DNA of 27,457 nt from CAYFVR01 sp046541515 (GTDB taxonomy: Bacteria > Desulfobacterota > Desulfobacteria > Desulfobacterales > Desulfococcaceae): NCBI GenBank assembly GCA_046541515.1, contig JBKHDD010000049.1, forward strand, positions 1-27,457, read 5' to 3'. Under the pieces are notes generated by a model. It did no database searches, was not told the DNA's origin, and saw nothing but the letters and a program-made list of their open reading frames with translations. Of this stretch, positions 1 through 7,900 are shown one piece after another (within the stretch, counting starts at the first letter, position 1; each line of letters opens with the position of its first letter). The position numbers and the translations under genes were made by a program.

Positions 1-25
1 TGGAATCCAAAGATGAACGGCATTG
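1..25 (-). repeat. End of a dispersed MITE-like repeat, cut by the window edge
   Basis: Positions 14-25 (TGAACGGCATTG) are the exact reverse complement of the left terminal repeat of the element at 11831-11932. Similarity continues inward: after the terminal 12 bases both copies read approximately CTTTGGGATTTCA, with a one-base insertion and small differences. The terminus is at 25 and the body runs off the left edge. This is the second copy of the family in the window. Only one end is visible, so a target duplication cannot be tested. Confidence 0.6.
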
Positions 26-48
26 GGATTGACGTTCATTTTATTTTT

Positions 49-81
49 CTTCCCATCCGGGGTGAGCGCCCGGATGGGAAG
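49..81. repeat. Perfect 13-bp inverted repeat downstream of the barrel gene
   Basis: CTTCCCATCCGGG (49-61) pairs perfectly with 69-81 around a 7-base loop. It lies 33 bases past the stop of the DUF2860 gene, where a transcript end is expected. Read on the minus strand the stem is followed by an A-rich run, not a U-tract, so it is not a textbook intrinsic terminator. It could act as a 3' stabilising hairpin or as a Rho-dependent or pause site. Confidence 0.6.
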
Positions 82-113
82 GTGAAAGCGGCCGGGGAAA
101 ATCCCCGCCGCGC

Positions 114-1052
114 CTAAAACTGGTAGCCGACGCCGGCGCCGAGAATGGTGGCGGAACGCTCGAAGAAGGAGATGTCCGAGGCGGTTTCCGAATACCCGGC
201 GAAGGCGAAACAACGGGTGTTTCGCAAGCCCCAGGGCTCCGCGAACGAAACGGTTTCGGATGCGGTGAAGGTCGCCTCCCGTCGGGTTTCGTTGAACACC
301 GGGTGGGTTTCGTCGAATTCCTTCGCCACGAATTCCAGGCCGGTGATGAACGACCATCTTCGCCACTCAAACCGATGGTTCAGCTCCGCGCCCTAGCCGC
401 TGGCGGAGTTGGCCTCGCCGTCCCGGTCGATGTGGGTGTATTCGACGCCGCCGGTCAGAACGCCTCCCGCGCCCAGGTTCCATGGATAGCGGATTCCCAG
501 GGTGGTGTCCGCGCCGTCCCGCCGCAGCTCCGGTTCGATGGCGCCGATCCGATCCTGGTCCACATCCACCTCCATTCGTTGGGAATAGACCGTGAGATCG
601 GTGTTCCGGACGTTTTCCCACTCCAGCCCCCAGCCGAAGGATTCGGCGTCGGTTTCCTGGCGGTCCACGCCAATCCGGTACGGGTTTTCCCAAACCTCGG
701 TTTCTTCGTAGAGCCCCCGGAGCGAGATCAGGCCCCAGCCGTCCACTTTCTGACCCACGGAAACATGCCAGGGGTCCTCCATTCCGCCTCCGGCCGAAAC
801 CTTGGTCCCCCTTTGGGCAAAACCGTAGCCGATTTCGCCGCCGATCAGCGGGAAGCCTTGGGACACCCGGTCGCCTTCGCCGGTCAGACGGTCCCGCCGT
901 TCGTCGTCGTCTCAAACGTCCAGCCCGGAAGGCCGGCCGGCGACCATCCCGCCGCCGATCCGGATGTCTCCAAACCATCCGCTTCTCCAGCCTTCTTGGG
1001 CTTCCGCCGGGGCGGACGGAGAAAAGGCGATGAACAGGGCAAGGAGTCCCAT
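114..1052 (-). pseudogene. DUF2860-type outer-membrane beta-barrel, interrupted by two in-frame stops
   Basis: One reading frame runs from a signal peptide (MGLLALFIAF..., Ala-rich cleavage region) to a C-terminal GVGYQF ending in the aromatic residue typical of barrel proteins. It is cut by TGA at 912-914 and TAG at 393-395, with no frameshift between the three pieces. The segments carry family hallmarks recalled for DUF2860 porin-like proteins: DDDER near the N-terminus, NPYRIGVDRQET, a DQDRIG...ELRRDG stretch, HIDRDGEANS, HPVFNETRRE and a final aromatic. The TAG falls where the family often has Tyr (SG-stop-GAEL). The start is uncertain: the ATG at 1052 begins a good signal peptide but has a weak ribosome site, and an upstream TTG at 1223 overlaps the end of tetR. 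It lies 160 bases behind tetR on the same strand and may be its target. It is probably a recent pseudogene. Readthrough or Sec/Pyl recoding is the less likely alternative. Confidence 0.75.
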
Positions 1053-1212
1053 CGGCGCGGCGCGTTTCCAAGAAAGGGCGGCGCAAGTCGCGAACCGATC
1101 GGCGATCGTCGCGGCGATGGAGGGAGAAGGGAAATTCCGGGTTTGATTCTTTGGGGTTGCATTTATTTTTCTGCCTGCTTTGGATTGGGCGTTTGGCCCG
1201 GTTGGGTGTTTT

Positions 1213-1836
1213 TTATTCCACAAGAAAGTCGAAGGAGCCTTCGGGCGCGCTCAACAGGGCTTCCAACAGGGAGGGGAAGGCCGCCATGCGGCGGGCGATT
1301 TCCTCGTTTTTCCAGGGATAGAATCCCACGTCGGTTAAAAACTGGATGCCCGCCAGGAGGAATTCGGCGCATTCCAGCGGATGCTCGGTCTGGAACAGGC
1401 CCTGGTCGCAGCCGTCCTGGATCACCGCCGCGTAAATCGGAGCGAGCTGGACGAGGTATCGGCCGAGCTGCCGGGCGTGGACCACTACGTTTCCGGGCTG
1501 ATGGAGCGCTTCGAGGATGTCTTCGTGTTCCTCCGCCATTCGGTCTTCGGTGGAGAGTTTCCGGATGGTTTGGACGGCGTCGAGGCTTTGGCGGCGGCAT
1601 TCCTCGACCAGGGCTTCCTTTTTGGCCAGTTCCTCGTCGATGAGGTTTTCCACCACGGCTTCCAGCAGGGCCTCCTTGGAGGGGAAGTAGTGGTAGATGG
1701 TCCCCTTGGCGATGTTGAGGGTTTTCATCAGCTCCGCCATGGTCGCCTTGTCGTACTCCTTGGAACCAAAGAGTTCCCGCGCGGCCCGGATGATCTCTTC
1801 CCGTCGCTCGTCCGGTTTTTTTACGGTTCTCGCCAT
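1213..1836 (-). CDS. TetR/AcrR-family transcriptional regulator
   Basis: This is a 207-residue protein of typical TetR length. The helix-turn-helix lies at about residues 10-56 (REEIIRAARELF, then MAELMKTLNIAKGTIYHYFPSKEALL), the classic family signature. The C-terminal two-thirds is the helical ligand and dimer domain, and its ligand cannot be predicted. The start at 1836 is chosen because it has a GGAAG ribosome site six bases upstream and opens directly into the HTH domain. Longer in-frame starts near 2028 lie inside the predicted promoter. A palindromic operator overlaps that promoter, so autorepression is likely. The broken DUF2860 barrel gene follows on the same strand. Confidence 0.92.
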   Translation of the reverse strand: MARTVKKPDERREEIIRAARELFGSKEYDKATMAELMKTLNIAKGTIYHYFPSKEALLEAVVENLIDEELAKKEALVEECRRQSLDAVQTIRKLSTEDRMAEEHEDILEALHQPGNVVVHARQLGRYLVQLAPIYAAVIQDGCDQGLFQTEHPLECAEFLLAGIQFLTDVGFYPWKNEEIARRMAAFPSLLEALLSAPEGSFDFLVE

Positions 1837-2019
1837 TTTCTTCCTTTCAGGTTGTCGTCGGGTTTCGGGTCCGTTCCCAGGGGATCGGTTTTGGGCGCGC
1901 CGGAATAATTCGTTTTCGGACCCGGCGGGGAAAATCCGTCCCTGGCGGCGGTTGGATGGGCCTCGATTCCCTTGGACGTTTCGGCCGGTCGCCACCGGTT
2001 TCCCGTTGTTTCGGAGGGG

Positions 2020-2050
2020 AATATACATATTGACCGACCGTCGGTCAATA
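2020..2050 (-). promoter_or_regulatory. tetR promoter with overlapping palindromic operator
   Basis: On the minus strand TTGACC (2043-2048) and TATATT (2020-2025) are separated by exactly 17 bases, a strong sigma70-like promoter. A palindrome with perfect 11-bp arms, TATTGACCGAC at 2028-2038 and its complement at 2040-2050, around one central base covers the -35 element and most of the spacer. TTGACCGAC-type palindromes are typical TetR-family operators. Bound protein would block polymerase. Transcription would begin near 2013, giving a leader of roughly 175 bases before tetR. Confidence 0.8.
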
Positions 2051-2183
2051 CTTTTTCCAAAAAATTTGCGAGGGGTTCCGGTTGGAATTTTTTGGGAGGT
2101 GATTTGTGAAGAGGAATACTTTTTGGGAAGGGGAGCGAGGAATGCGGGAGGATGGGGTTCCCGGTTTGCCAGCGGCTTTACGC
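2051..2183. other. Intergenic stretch without a recognised gene
   Basis: This lies between the tetR operator and the end of the small reading frame behind the methyltransferase. It is AT-richer than the surroundings near 2050-2110. No convincing coding frame, hairpin terminator or repeat was seen. Confidence 0.4.
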
Positions 2184-2276
2184 CTATTTGACCCCATTGC
2201 CAGAAATCGAGTCGTCGCCCAGTTCCTCCAACTCCTTTTTGCAGGCGGTCGATAATTTCAAGGCGAGTTGTCGCAT
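2184..2276 (-). CDS. Possible very small protein or 3' gene remnant behind the methyltransferase
   Basis: Thirty codons beginning at an ATG encode a charged, helix-like peptide (MRQLALKLS, CKKELEELGDD) ending in a TAG stop. The same open frame continues upstream into the tail of the methyltransferase gene. Its segment between the methyltransferase stop and this ATG (ERSNIPKPLQFSKGNPNF) also looks protein-like. There is no clear ribosome site. It may be a real short gene starting at a non-standard codon, a remnant of a deleted restriction-modification-associated gene, or chance. I do not recognise the product. Confidence 0.3.
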   Translation of the reverse strand: MRQLALKLSTACKKELEELGDDSISGNGVK

Positions 2277-2343
2277 AAAGTTGGGGTTTCCCTTCGAGAA
2301 TTGAAGCGGTTTTGGAATGTTGGACCGTTCGATTGGTAGCGGT

Positions 2344-3942
2344 TTATCTTTGCGGACAGAATTCGGAGAACATATCCAGTTGTTTTGATTTTTTCGGCGA
2401 TTTTGGGCTTGGCAACAAATCGGATATAGACCCGGCAGGTACATTTCCGAGTTCCCTCGGCTCTAGTTTATGGAGTCCGCCGCCGTAGACCCTGCCTTCA
2501 CCCAGCAATGTCTGTGGTTGTATCTGGTTTAGAAGTTTCCAAATCTGGCGGTTAAGCCCCGGTTTTTCCCGCATAGCGCGTTCAGCCGCCGGCTTCGGAT
2601 AAAGCATTAAATAGACATTCGCGGCTGTCGCTTGGGAATTGTTCAGAATAAACCGGAAATGCCGACCGTTTTTATTGCTTTTTCTTCCGAGATAAGTGCA
2701 GACAAACGGTGCCGGAGGGCGGTTTTCCTGCGCATACCAACGCTTTCGATGTTGGCATAAATAGCCTTTCGCAACACCCTCCGCTTTCCCTTCCTCAAGA
2801 TATCGTCTTAGTGTGGGATAACGCTCTTCGATCTCCTTTTCCGTCCATGGAGCATTCAGCAGGAACAGTTTTCGCTCCAAAAAAGGATTTCCATTCTCGT
2901 CGGCTTGAATTTCGTCGTCCGGGATATATCGCGGACTCGGCAGTATCGGCTTGAACGCCTCCATCGGGAGCTTGCGTTGTTCGATCTCATCGATTGGCAG
3001 GATGAAAAAACTGTTGTTTCCGGTTGCCAGGCCACGCTTAATCTCGAAGAAATCGGCCAAAACCGCTTGATCCTCGGCCGCATGGCTTTCCCGCATGGGA
3101 TACTGTGTCCACTTTGGATCGTGACGCAAGATCTCGACCGGCAAGGACCGATCCATCGCGGGCTTTAGCAGGGAACCGCCATGGGTAAACCGAATCTTAT
3201 GCCCCTTATTAGTTGGCTCTTTGCGGAACCATACTACGGTGGACGAAACGAGGGCATCGCCGAACTGAACATCGTTCGGGTCAAAACGGTGGATATGTAA
3301 CAGCCTCACCTTTTCCAGAAGGTACCGCTTCACCGCGACGCCATAATTCACGTCCATGAATTCGCTGGGTATTAGCCATCCGGCAAGCCCGCCATCCCTC
3401 AACCACGCATGACTCAAACAGAGAAAATAGCAATACAATCCGGCCAACCCCCCGATTTCGACTCCGCAGGAATCAATTGTGCGCAACTTCAAACGACGTT
3501 TTTCTTGGCTGGGTATGTGGTGGTGGCGGACGTAAGGCGGATTGCAAATTAGAAGATCGAACTTCCCGCCTTTTTTCGGCGCTTCGGCTTTTGTGAAGTC
3601 CTCAAGACGGATATCCAGTCCCGTTTCGCGCCATAATCCGCCGGCGGGAGAACCGTAATGGGGATCAATTTCGTATCCAACCGCCGCCTCGATCGATTGC
3701 TTCGGGAAGACGCCGAGCAGGGCCGAATAGAACGATCCCGTTCCGATCGCAGGATCGAGGAAACGCAATTTTCCTTTTTCGCCAAGTTGTTCTTTGGCAT
3801 AGCGTAGAATATCCAACGATAGCCTTTGAGGTGTTGCAAATTGCCCCATTCGATTCCGCTCGGCGGCTTTTTTTTGAGCGTCTAACTTTCTCTGGAGAAA
3901 CAGCCGACGGGCTTCGAATTCATGGATTACTGGTTTTTCCAT
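2344..3942 (-). CDS. XamI/TaqI-like adenine-specific DNA methyltransferase
   Basis: A 532-residue modification enzyme of a type II system. Motif X-like MGQFATP lies at residues 32-38, the AdoMet-binding motif I FLDPAIGTGSF at 61-71, and the catalytic motif IV NPPY at 134-137, which indicates N6-adenine methylation. The C-terminal half (GLATGNN, then GRVYGGGLHKLEP near the end) resembles target-recognition regions of Eco57I/TaqI-like methyltransferases. Its start abuts the stop of the upstream XamI-type endonuclease with no gap, so the two form a restriction-modification pair. By analogy with XamI, a SalI isoschizomer, it is expected to methylate the adenine of GTCGAC. Base composition is visibly lower in GC than the neighbouring genes, consistent with horizontal transfer. 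Confidence 0.9.
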   Translation of the reverse strand: MEKPVIHEFEARRLFLQRKLDAQKKAAERNRMGQFATPQRLSLDILRYAKEQLGEKGKLRFLDPAIGTGSFYSALLGVFPKQSIEAAVGYEIDPHYGSPAGGLWRETGLDIRLEDFTKAEAPKKGGKFDLLICNPPYVRHHHIPSQEKRRLKLRTIDSCGVEIGGLAGLYCYFLCLSHAWLRDGGLAGWLIPSEFMDVNYGVAVKRYLLEKVRLLHIHRFDPNDVQFGDALVSSTVVWFRKEPTNKGHKIRFTHGGSLLKPAMDRSLPVEILRHDPKWTQYPMRESHAAEDQAVLADFFEIKRGLATGNNSFFILPIDEIEQRKLPMEAFKPILPSPRYIPDDEIQADENGNPFLERKLFLLNAPWTEKEIEERYPTLRRYLEEGKAEGVAKGYLCQHRKRWYAQENRPPAPFVCTYLGRKSNKNGRHFRFILNNSQATAANVYLMLYPKPAAERAMREKPGLNRQIWKLLNQIQPQTLLGEGRVYGGGLHKLEPRELGNVPAGSISDLLPSPKSPKKSKQLDMFSEFCPQR

Positions 3943-4905
3943 CTACAATCCAAATTCCCTAAAATCATCGATGCGATGTTCCCACACCCAATCGATGCCT
4001 TCCGCCGCCTCGTAACCGAGATAACCGCTATCAAAATATCCGCAAAGGAAAAGAACGAAACGGACTTCCGCGCCATGGGTTCGCCGCAACTGACTCATTT
4101 TTGCCGCTTCTTCCTTGCGGCGTTTGTTGACGTTCGCAAAGTCTCCCGCCGATTTGGCCTCGATCAGGAGCGGAAATGAACCCGGCTTCGCGGCTTTGGG
4201 CATAACGACCGCATCCACGGGAATATTAATCGCCTTGCCCGTACCTTCCTGCTCGACCGGCACGTTCAGGCGGAATGAAAAAGTTCCAGGTTCCATTTCG
4301 TTGTATTTCATTCCTTCGCCCGGTGGCAAATTCCGATAGCCAGAGTTGGTCAACCATTCGTCCATCGCAGATAGCTGTCGTTTTTCCTGCGCGTTGCGGA
4401 TGATCGGATTTGCCACCGCCCCGCACAGCCGATCCGCCACGATCGTTGCGGCGCGATATAATTCTTGTCTGGAAGGAGTTTTGGACTGTCCAAGCCACAC
4501 AAAGATATCCGGATCGGCCATCTTTTCGAAGATTCTCCGGATTTTTTCAAGGTCGCCATCCAACTCGGACTTCGACATGCGGGGAGGCAACCGATTGATC
4601 TTTTCCATTGTCTTTACAAGGTTTCCCGAAACTCCGGCAAGACCGATTAAACGATCCACGGCCAACGGCGGGCAAGTGGACATCCGCAAGGCGGATAGCG
4701 ACCAAGGGTTCGCCTTCAACTGCTCCACTCCGACATTCGTTAAATTTTGGGTTGCTTCCAGAGTCGCCTCGACTGTCTTAATCGTTTTACTTCGCGTCGT
4801 CCGGTAGGCTTCCGGAGCAAAGTGTATAAACCAAGCGTTGTACATGTCCACCGACATTGCAATGTCCTGTTTCCAGCGATCGGGCTTGTCCCTGTTTACC
4901 GCCAT
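3943..4905 (-). CDS. XamI-family type II restriction endonuclease
   Basis: A 320-residue protein that matches my recollection of the XamI endonuclease family over long stretches: KQDIAMSVDMYNAWFIHFAP near the N-terminus, SALRMSTCPPLAVDRLIGLA at 71-90, and NRLPPRM. A PD-(D/E)xK-type nuclease core is visible late in the protein, with D231 in PVDAVVMP and E249-A-K251 in LLIEAKSAGD. An AAAGGA ribosome site sits nine bases before the ATG. It is transcribed ahead of and abuts the methyltransferase. Having the nuclease first is notable, because host protection then relies on translational order or another control. No controller (C) gene is visible. The 56-base gap to the ABC permease upstream allows readthrough from that operon. 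The low GC suggests acquisition. Predicted site GTCGAC, by family. Confidence 0.9.
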   Translation of the reverse strand: MAVNRDKPDRWKQDIAMSVDMYNAWFIHFAPEAYRTTRSKTIKTVEATLEATQNLTNVGVEQLKANPWSLSALRMSTCPPLAVDRLIGLAGVSGNLVKTMEKINRLPPRMSKSELDGDLEKIRRIFEKMADPDIFVWLGQSKTPSRQELYRAATIVADRLCGAVANPIIRNAQEKRQLSAMDEWLTNSGYRNLPPGEGMKYNEMEPGTFSFRLNVPVEQEGTGKAINIPVDAVVMPKAAKPGSFPLLIEAKSAGDFANVNKRRKEEAAKMSQLRRTHGAEVRFVLFLCGYFDSGYLGYEAAEGIDWVWEHRIDDFREFGL

Positions 4906-4961
4906 TCACAAAAATCCTTTTTTTTATTCTGATCAAATTCCAAGCGAAAAACGGGCGCCAT

Positions 4962-7900
4962 TTAAACAGTCACAGCCAACCGCACCGCATGCTCCCCCCG
5001 CCCCTCTTCGTCCAGCGACCGCCAAATCAACAATTGCTTCCGAAACGCGTTCAAAAACGACTTGTTCGCCCGCTTCCAGGCGTTGGCCTCTCCCGTCTCC
5101 CGTTCCAGCCGCATCCGGATTTCCAGAAAGCCGGGGTTGTCCGCCGACGGGCAGAAGTGAATTTGCACCTGCTGCATGATGCCGAAGTCGAACGGCGCCA
5201 GCCAGATTCTTCCGGACAATTTCATGCAGGGCGCGTATCCCTCCGCGTCGGCGTCGCACAGGGTCGGCCCTTCCGGCTCGCCGCAGGCTTCGTGGACGAC
5301 GATGTCGTCGGTGGAAAACAGGCCGTGGGAAACGTCCTTGTGGCTTTCCAGATAGGCCAGCACATACCCGGCCACGCTGTCGTGCTCGCCCCGGGTGATC
5401 AAAAATGGCAGGGTCAGGTCGATCCGGTTTTCGTCCACCTTGGGCAGAGACCAGGAGCGGTTCACGTCCGGAATGGCGATCTCCGCCGCCACCCGGGACG
5501 GATAGATGGCCGACACCAGCACCACCGCCATCACCAGCAGCATGGAGGCCACCCCGGCCAGGGAGGAATAGTTGACCGTGATCCCTTCCCAGAGCGCGGT
5601 TCCCGCGAACACGCCGGCCGACACCTGGGCCAGCAGATAGCCCAGCACCGTGCTCAGCACCCCGAAGGCCATGGCCTCCGCGATGAACAGAAAGCCCACG
5701 TGGGAAGGGGCGAGCCCCACCGACGTGTAAATGCCGATCTCCCGCTTCCGCTCGTACACGCTGCCGATCATCGTGTTCAGCACGATGAGCACCGAAATCA
5801 AAATCGGGATCAGGATGTTGGGCACGCCGCCGTACTGGATCGCGTCGCTGGCGGCGTACAGAAATGTCCCGTCCCGCTCTCCGGAAAACAGCGGCAGGCC
5901 GAACCGGTCCACCAGCCGCCGGGCTTCGGCCTCCACCGATCCGGGATCGGCCAGCCGCAGCGCCACGCCCTTTAAATGGCCGCCCCGGGCCATCAGGCCG
6001 GCGTAGGGCACGATCACCGTCAAATCGGCCGCGATGTGCTGGTAGCGGCTCTGGAAAGCCATCACGTCCTCGCCGCTTTCCATGGCTTCCATTTCCACCT
6101 CGGTCATCTCGGTGGTCACCTCGGACGGAAAGGTGGCCGGCGTCAGCGGCTCGCCGTCCAGGTCGGTTCGGGCCTCCAGGGCCGCGCCGGAAAAGACGCC
6201 GGTCACCTGGAACGGCATTCCCCAAAGTTCCACCTCCGCGCCGTCGGGGTTGGCGGGATCGATTCCCAGCTCCCGGGCGATCCGTTCCGGCAGCAAAATG
6301 GCCCGCCGTTCATCCGGCCCGAACCAGCGGCCGCCGCTCAGCACGGCGTCCAGCCCGGTCACTTCGGGCTCCTCCGCCGAGAGGCCCACCATGCCCCGGG
6401 CCTCGAATCGTCGCTCGCCCCGGGAAATCGGCACCGGCACGGCCCGGGTCCGGTCCGGGTCTTCCAGCCAGGCCCGGGGGGCGGCGATCCCTTCTCCCGC
6501 GAAATCGTTTTCGATCACGCCCAGGGATTCCGGCGGCAGGTCGGTCCAGTTGACGTTTTTGATCAGCAGCCCCCGGTAGGGGGCCTCGGGCTGAAAGGCC
6601 AGCTTGGTCTGGTGACGGATCGATTTTACCGAAGTGAAGCTCATCACCGTGAAGGTGAGCGCCACCAGGGTGGCGCAGGTGAGGGCGGTGCGCAGCCGCC
6701 GCCGGCGCAGGTTGCTGACGCCCAGGAAGAAGGCGGAGACGAACGCCTTCCAGCGGCTGATCTCCTCGGCCCGCATCTCCTGGGCCCGCCGTTGCAGCAG
6801 GGTCATTTCCGATTCGAACCGGAAGAAGATGATCAGCGTCACCAGCAGCGAGAGGCCCATGATGAAAAAGGCCAGGATCACCACCGTGGGGCTGTAGGCC
6901 AGCTCGAAAGCCGGGTGGACCTGGCGCACCACCAGGATCAGCGTCAGCAGGATCGCCAGAAAGGCGACGATCCGCTTGTGGATGTTCCGGGTGCCCACCA
7001 GCAGCCGCTCGGCGCAGAAGGCGAAGGGGACGAAGAGGGCGATGTAGAACAGCACGCCGAACAGCACGTCCCGCTGGGTGTCGTCCACGTGGCTGTAGAC
7101 CCGGGCGGCCAGGGCCCAGGAGCGGGCCGATGCCCGGGCGAAGATGTCGTACTCCCGGCGGGCCAGGGCGTCTTCGGCCGTTTCCAGCGCGCCGGTCCCC
7201 GCGTCCATCAGCTCCCGGATGCGCGGGTTCCGGATGCCGTGGGATTCCAAATTTCGGATGCGCGGACCCAGCAGGGCCCACATGTCCCGGGCCGCCCGGT
7301 AGTCGGTTTTGGTGATCAGCGGCCAGTCGTCGATCCGGTAGCCGGTTCCCTCGGGATGGTCCGGGTCGGCGTTCAGCAGCAACATTTTCCGCTGGAGCAC
7401 CGTGTCGGAATGGGTCACCTTCAGGTGGGTTCCCGGCTCCAGATAAATGGAGGCGATGATCGACTCCCGGGTGTCGATGCGGCTGTACCAGTACCGCATG
7501 GGCTCCGCCTCCCGGGCCCCGTCGATCAGGTCGAGTTTGGTCATGTGGCGAAACGTCCGCGGCTCCAGCAGGTTGAAGATGGTGGTCTGCTTGGCGTTGA
7601 ACATGATCAGATCGGTTTCCATGACGTGGCGCTGCATTTTGACCCGGTAGGCGTTCTTGCCCGTCCCCGGCTTGTCGATGGCCCAGACCACGTCGCCGGT
7701 GTCGGGCCGGAACCGGTAGCCCTCCAGAATCACCTTGTCGTAGACCAGCTTTTTGGTGGCCATCCCCCGCAGATGAAACCGGCCGGTGCTGTCGGTCATG
7801 ACGTGATAGGTGGCCGGTCCCTGAAAGGCCAGAATGGTGACGCCCGGGGCCGCCTGATCGGCGAACAACTCTCCGTGGCGCAACAGCTTGGCCCGGCCCG

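Noticed and set aside
49..81. Intrinsic terminator for the barrel gene
   Set aside because: The stem is perfect, but the downstream side on the minus strand is A-rich and lacks a U-tract. It is kept only as an inverted repeat.
860..914. SECIS element for selenocysteine at the TGA (912-914)
   Set aside because: Only a short ACGG/CCGT stem was found downstream, too weak and without a convincing apical loop.
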